Source: Promethearchaeota archaeon (GTDB lineage: Archaea > Asgardarchaeota > Lokiarchaeia > Sigynarchaeales > SOKP01). From it: a stretch of 7,036 nucleotides of DNA. Below the pieces are notes generated by a model that was not told the DNA's origin, ran no database searches, and saw only the letters and a list, made by a program, of their open reading frames with translations. Made by a program: the position numbers and the translations under genes. The stretch covers positions 1-7,036 of the forward strand of contig WJKD01000771.1 of the NCBI GenBank assembly GCA_014729315.1, in the 5' to 3' direction. Below are positions 5,546 to 7,036 of this stretch, one piece after another (positions within the stretch are counted from its first letter, which is position 1; the number at the start of each line of letters is the position of its first letter).

Positions 5546-7036
5546 CTATTGAGTTTCTTTTTCTAAAATAAAATCTGCTGCCAATTTTCCCGTATATATG
5601 GAAACGGGATAGCCTCCCAGAAAAGGTTCCAAAATAGAATAAATTCCTACAACTAATAAATTTTCAATCCCATCGTGAGTCAAAAGCTTCGTATTTAATC
5701 GAATTTTTTTAATATCCCGAGTCCAACCGGCTACGGAGCCTTTATATCTTTGACCCCAATCTTGATAGGTGAGGGGAGTTGCAATTTCCATAACTTCTAT
5801 GGAATTGCTCAGTCCGGGTAGTATTTCTTCTACCGTTTTAATCAGCTTTTTAGCTAGTTGTATTTTATATTCCTGGTAGCCGTCCTTTCTTTTTTTCTCG
5901 CCCGTTCTCCATGCTTGAAAATGAGAATAAGGCATATTAACTCTTAAAACAAGGCTCTTTTTACTGTTTGGTGCGAATTTCGAAGATTTATTTGACCAAA
6001 GACATATTTCAATTTCCCTATTTTTAAAATTCTCGGGATCTATAGAGTTTAAATCGCCGATTTCTGATCTGTAAAACAAGTGGGTTACTCTCATTTTACT
6101 TAGATCAACTTTGGTTGGATTTATCCCGAGATAAACGCAAAATTCAGAGCCCGTGTATGGTGTTGCTTTTATTGCTTCTATATGAGATGAGGGAGTGGAA
6201 CTTTCGTCTATTAGCTCTAAGAAAACTCTCTTATAGTCAGCATTGGCGATTATCCATTCAGCCTCGTGGGTTTTATTGTCTACGGTCTTTATTTTCGTTA
6301 TCTTCCCGTTGCCTACTAAAATTTCTTTAACTGGAGTATTTAGATTTATTTCGCCGTCGTTTTTGGTAATAACGCTAGCTAATAGCTCGTTTATTCCGTG
6401 AATACCACAAGAAGGAAACCAAATACCATTAATTGACATTACATTCCACATGAAGGCCAAATGAACCATTGACATTACTGGCTTGTAAGAGCCTTGCGAA
6501 CCTAATAATCTCTTAAGACTATCGTCCGATATTAAGTCGTTGAGAATAGAATTGGAGGTAATATTTGAATATTTTTCTATAAGATCGTACTTATCTTTAT
6601 TAAGATCGAGATTATTAATTGCTAATTCCTTTTGCTTTCCAATCAAGAAATCAGGATGCCAATCCTGAATGCTTGATATGGCGTCAATAAGAGAATCTAA
6701 TATGTTAAAGAAAGTATTGAGTCCGGTTCTTTCTTTCGGGAATTTCTGTTGCAATAATTCTTTAAAGTAATTCCATTCTCGAGAATAGATGATGTCGATA
6801 TCAGGAGTGATAAGTTGAAAATGATTTCGTTCAAAGGAAATAGGTGTCTTAATTCCTGCTTCTTCAATAATTTCTTTAACAAGCTTAGGATGACTAAATG
6901 ATAGAGGTCCCATGGGAAATTTGAAATCTTTTCTTCTAAAAATATGACTTGTCCCTCCGATGTGATGGATTTTTTCGAAAACTGAAATATCTTTTCCCTT
7001 TGCTGCTAATAAGGCTGCTGCTGTTAATCCACCAAC
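5546..7036 (-). CDS. CrtI/phytoene-desaturase-like FAD-dependent oxidoreductase, 5' end just outside window
   Basis: The minus-strand frame is open from the right edge (7036) to TAG at 5546-5548, giving 496 residues; the ATG at 6911-6913 is internal. The visible start VGGLTAAALLAAKGKDISVF is the second half of a Rossmann GxGxxG motif, with E21 as the ribose-binding acid and IGGTS (26-30) as the next FAD-binding block. The C-terminus has EPFLGGYPVSIYTGKLAADFI, the usual second FAD motif of the phytoene desaturase/carotenoid isomerase/retinol-saturase group (COG1233). Only about 10-15 residues should be missing, judging from the family's common N-terminus. The fold needs FAD and acts on isoprenoid or other polyene lipids, often at the membrane surface, but the direction (desaturation, saturation or isomerisation) and substrate cannot be told. 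No carotenoid gene is visible beside it. The ferredoxin gene downstream might supply or take electrons; this is inference. Right-edge truncation prevents seeing its promoter. Confidence 0.85.
   Translation of the reverse strand, partial: VGGLTAAALLAAKGKDISVFEKIHHIGGTSHIFRRKDFKFPMGPLSFSHPKLVKEIIEEAGIKTPISFERNHFQLITPDIDIIYSREWNYFKELLQQKFPKERTGLNTFFNILDSLIDAISSIQDWHPDFLIGKQKELAINNLDLNKDKYDLIEKYSNITSNSILNDLISDDSLKRLLGSQGSYKPVMSMVHLAFMWNVMSINGIWFPSCGIHGINELLASVITKNDGEINLNTPVKEILVGNGKITKIKTVDNKTHEAEWIIANADYKRVFLELIDESSTPSSHIEAIKATPYTGSEFCVYLGINPTKVDLSKMRVTHLFYRSEIGDLNSIDPENFKNREIEICLWSNKSSKFAPNSKKSLVLRVNMPYSHFQAWRTGEKKRKDGYQEYKIQLAKKLIKTVEEILPGLSNSIEVMEIATPLTYQDWGQRYKGSVAGWTRDIKKIRLNTKLLTHDGIENLLVVGIYSILEPFLGGYPVSIYTGKLAADFILEKETQ

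Noticed and set aside
6911..6913. ATG as start of the flavoprotein
   Set aside because: The 41 codons before it encode the FAD-binding segment GGLTAAALL...FEKIHHIGGTS in the same frame; the true start lies past the right edge.

Overview
The window is AT-rich (intergenic DNA especially so) and holds six protein-coding genes. Four or five are complete, and both ends of the window cut through a gene. No RNA gene, CRISPR array, insertion sequence or phage gene is visible. Several genes have no Shine-Dalgarno sequence and instead carry a TATA-like box about 24-28 bases before the ATG, which suggests an archaeon with leaderless transcripts. The gene content (a helix-turn-helix/poly-cysteine/ferredoxin protein, DUF302, a CMD/AhpD-like protein, an MBL-rhodanese protein and a rubredoxin-MBL protein) suits an anaerobic, sulfur-handling archaeon. 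An Asgard (Promethearchaeota, Lokiarchaeia-like) genome is my best guess, but this is inference from style and content, not proof; some anaerobic bacteria carry the same families.

Layout. Positions 1-791 (+) hold the C-terminal part of a TolB/oligogalacturonate-lyase-like beta-propeller protein that begins outside the window. Positions 951-4062 (+) hold four co-directional genes: a rubredoxin-MBL fusion, an MBL protein with two rhodanese domains, a small CMD/AhpD-like protein and a DUF302 protein. A nine-T tract at 4075-4083 closes this group. Converging on it, on the minus strand, are a winged-helix/4Fe-4S protein (4204-5346) and, upstream of that, a CrtI/phytoene-desaturase-like FAD oxidoreductase (5546-7036) that lacks only its first residues.

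How the genes may work together. The + strand group looks like a persulfide/thiol-redox module. The MBL-rhodanese protein resembles persulfide dioxygenases and keeps the three mononuclear-iron ligand positions. DUF302 and CxxC-bearing CMD-like proteins are plausible thiol-redox or sulfur-carrier partners. The rubredoxin-MBL protein joins a one-electron metal centre to a similarly reduced metal site. The minus-strand pair is also redox: a two-cluster ferredoxin fused to a DNA-binding-like domain, next to a flavoprotein of isoprenoid-oxidoreductase type. Joint action in either group is inferred from gene order only.
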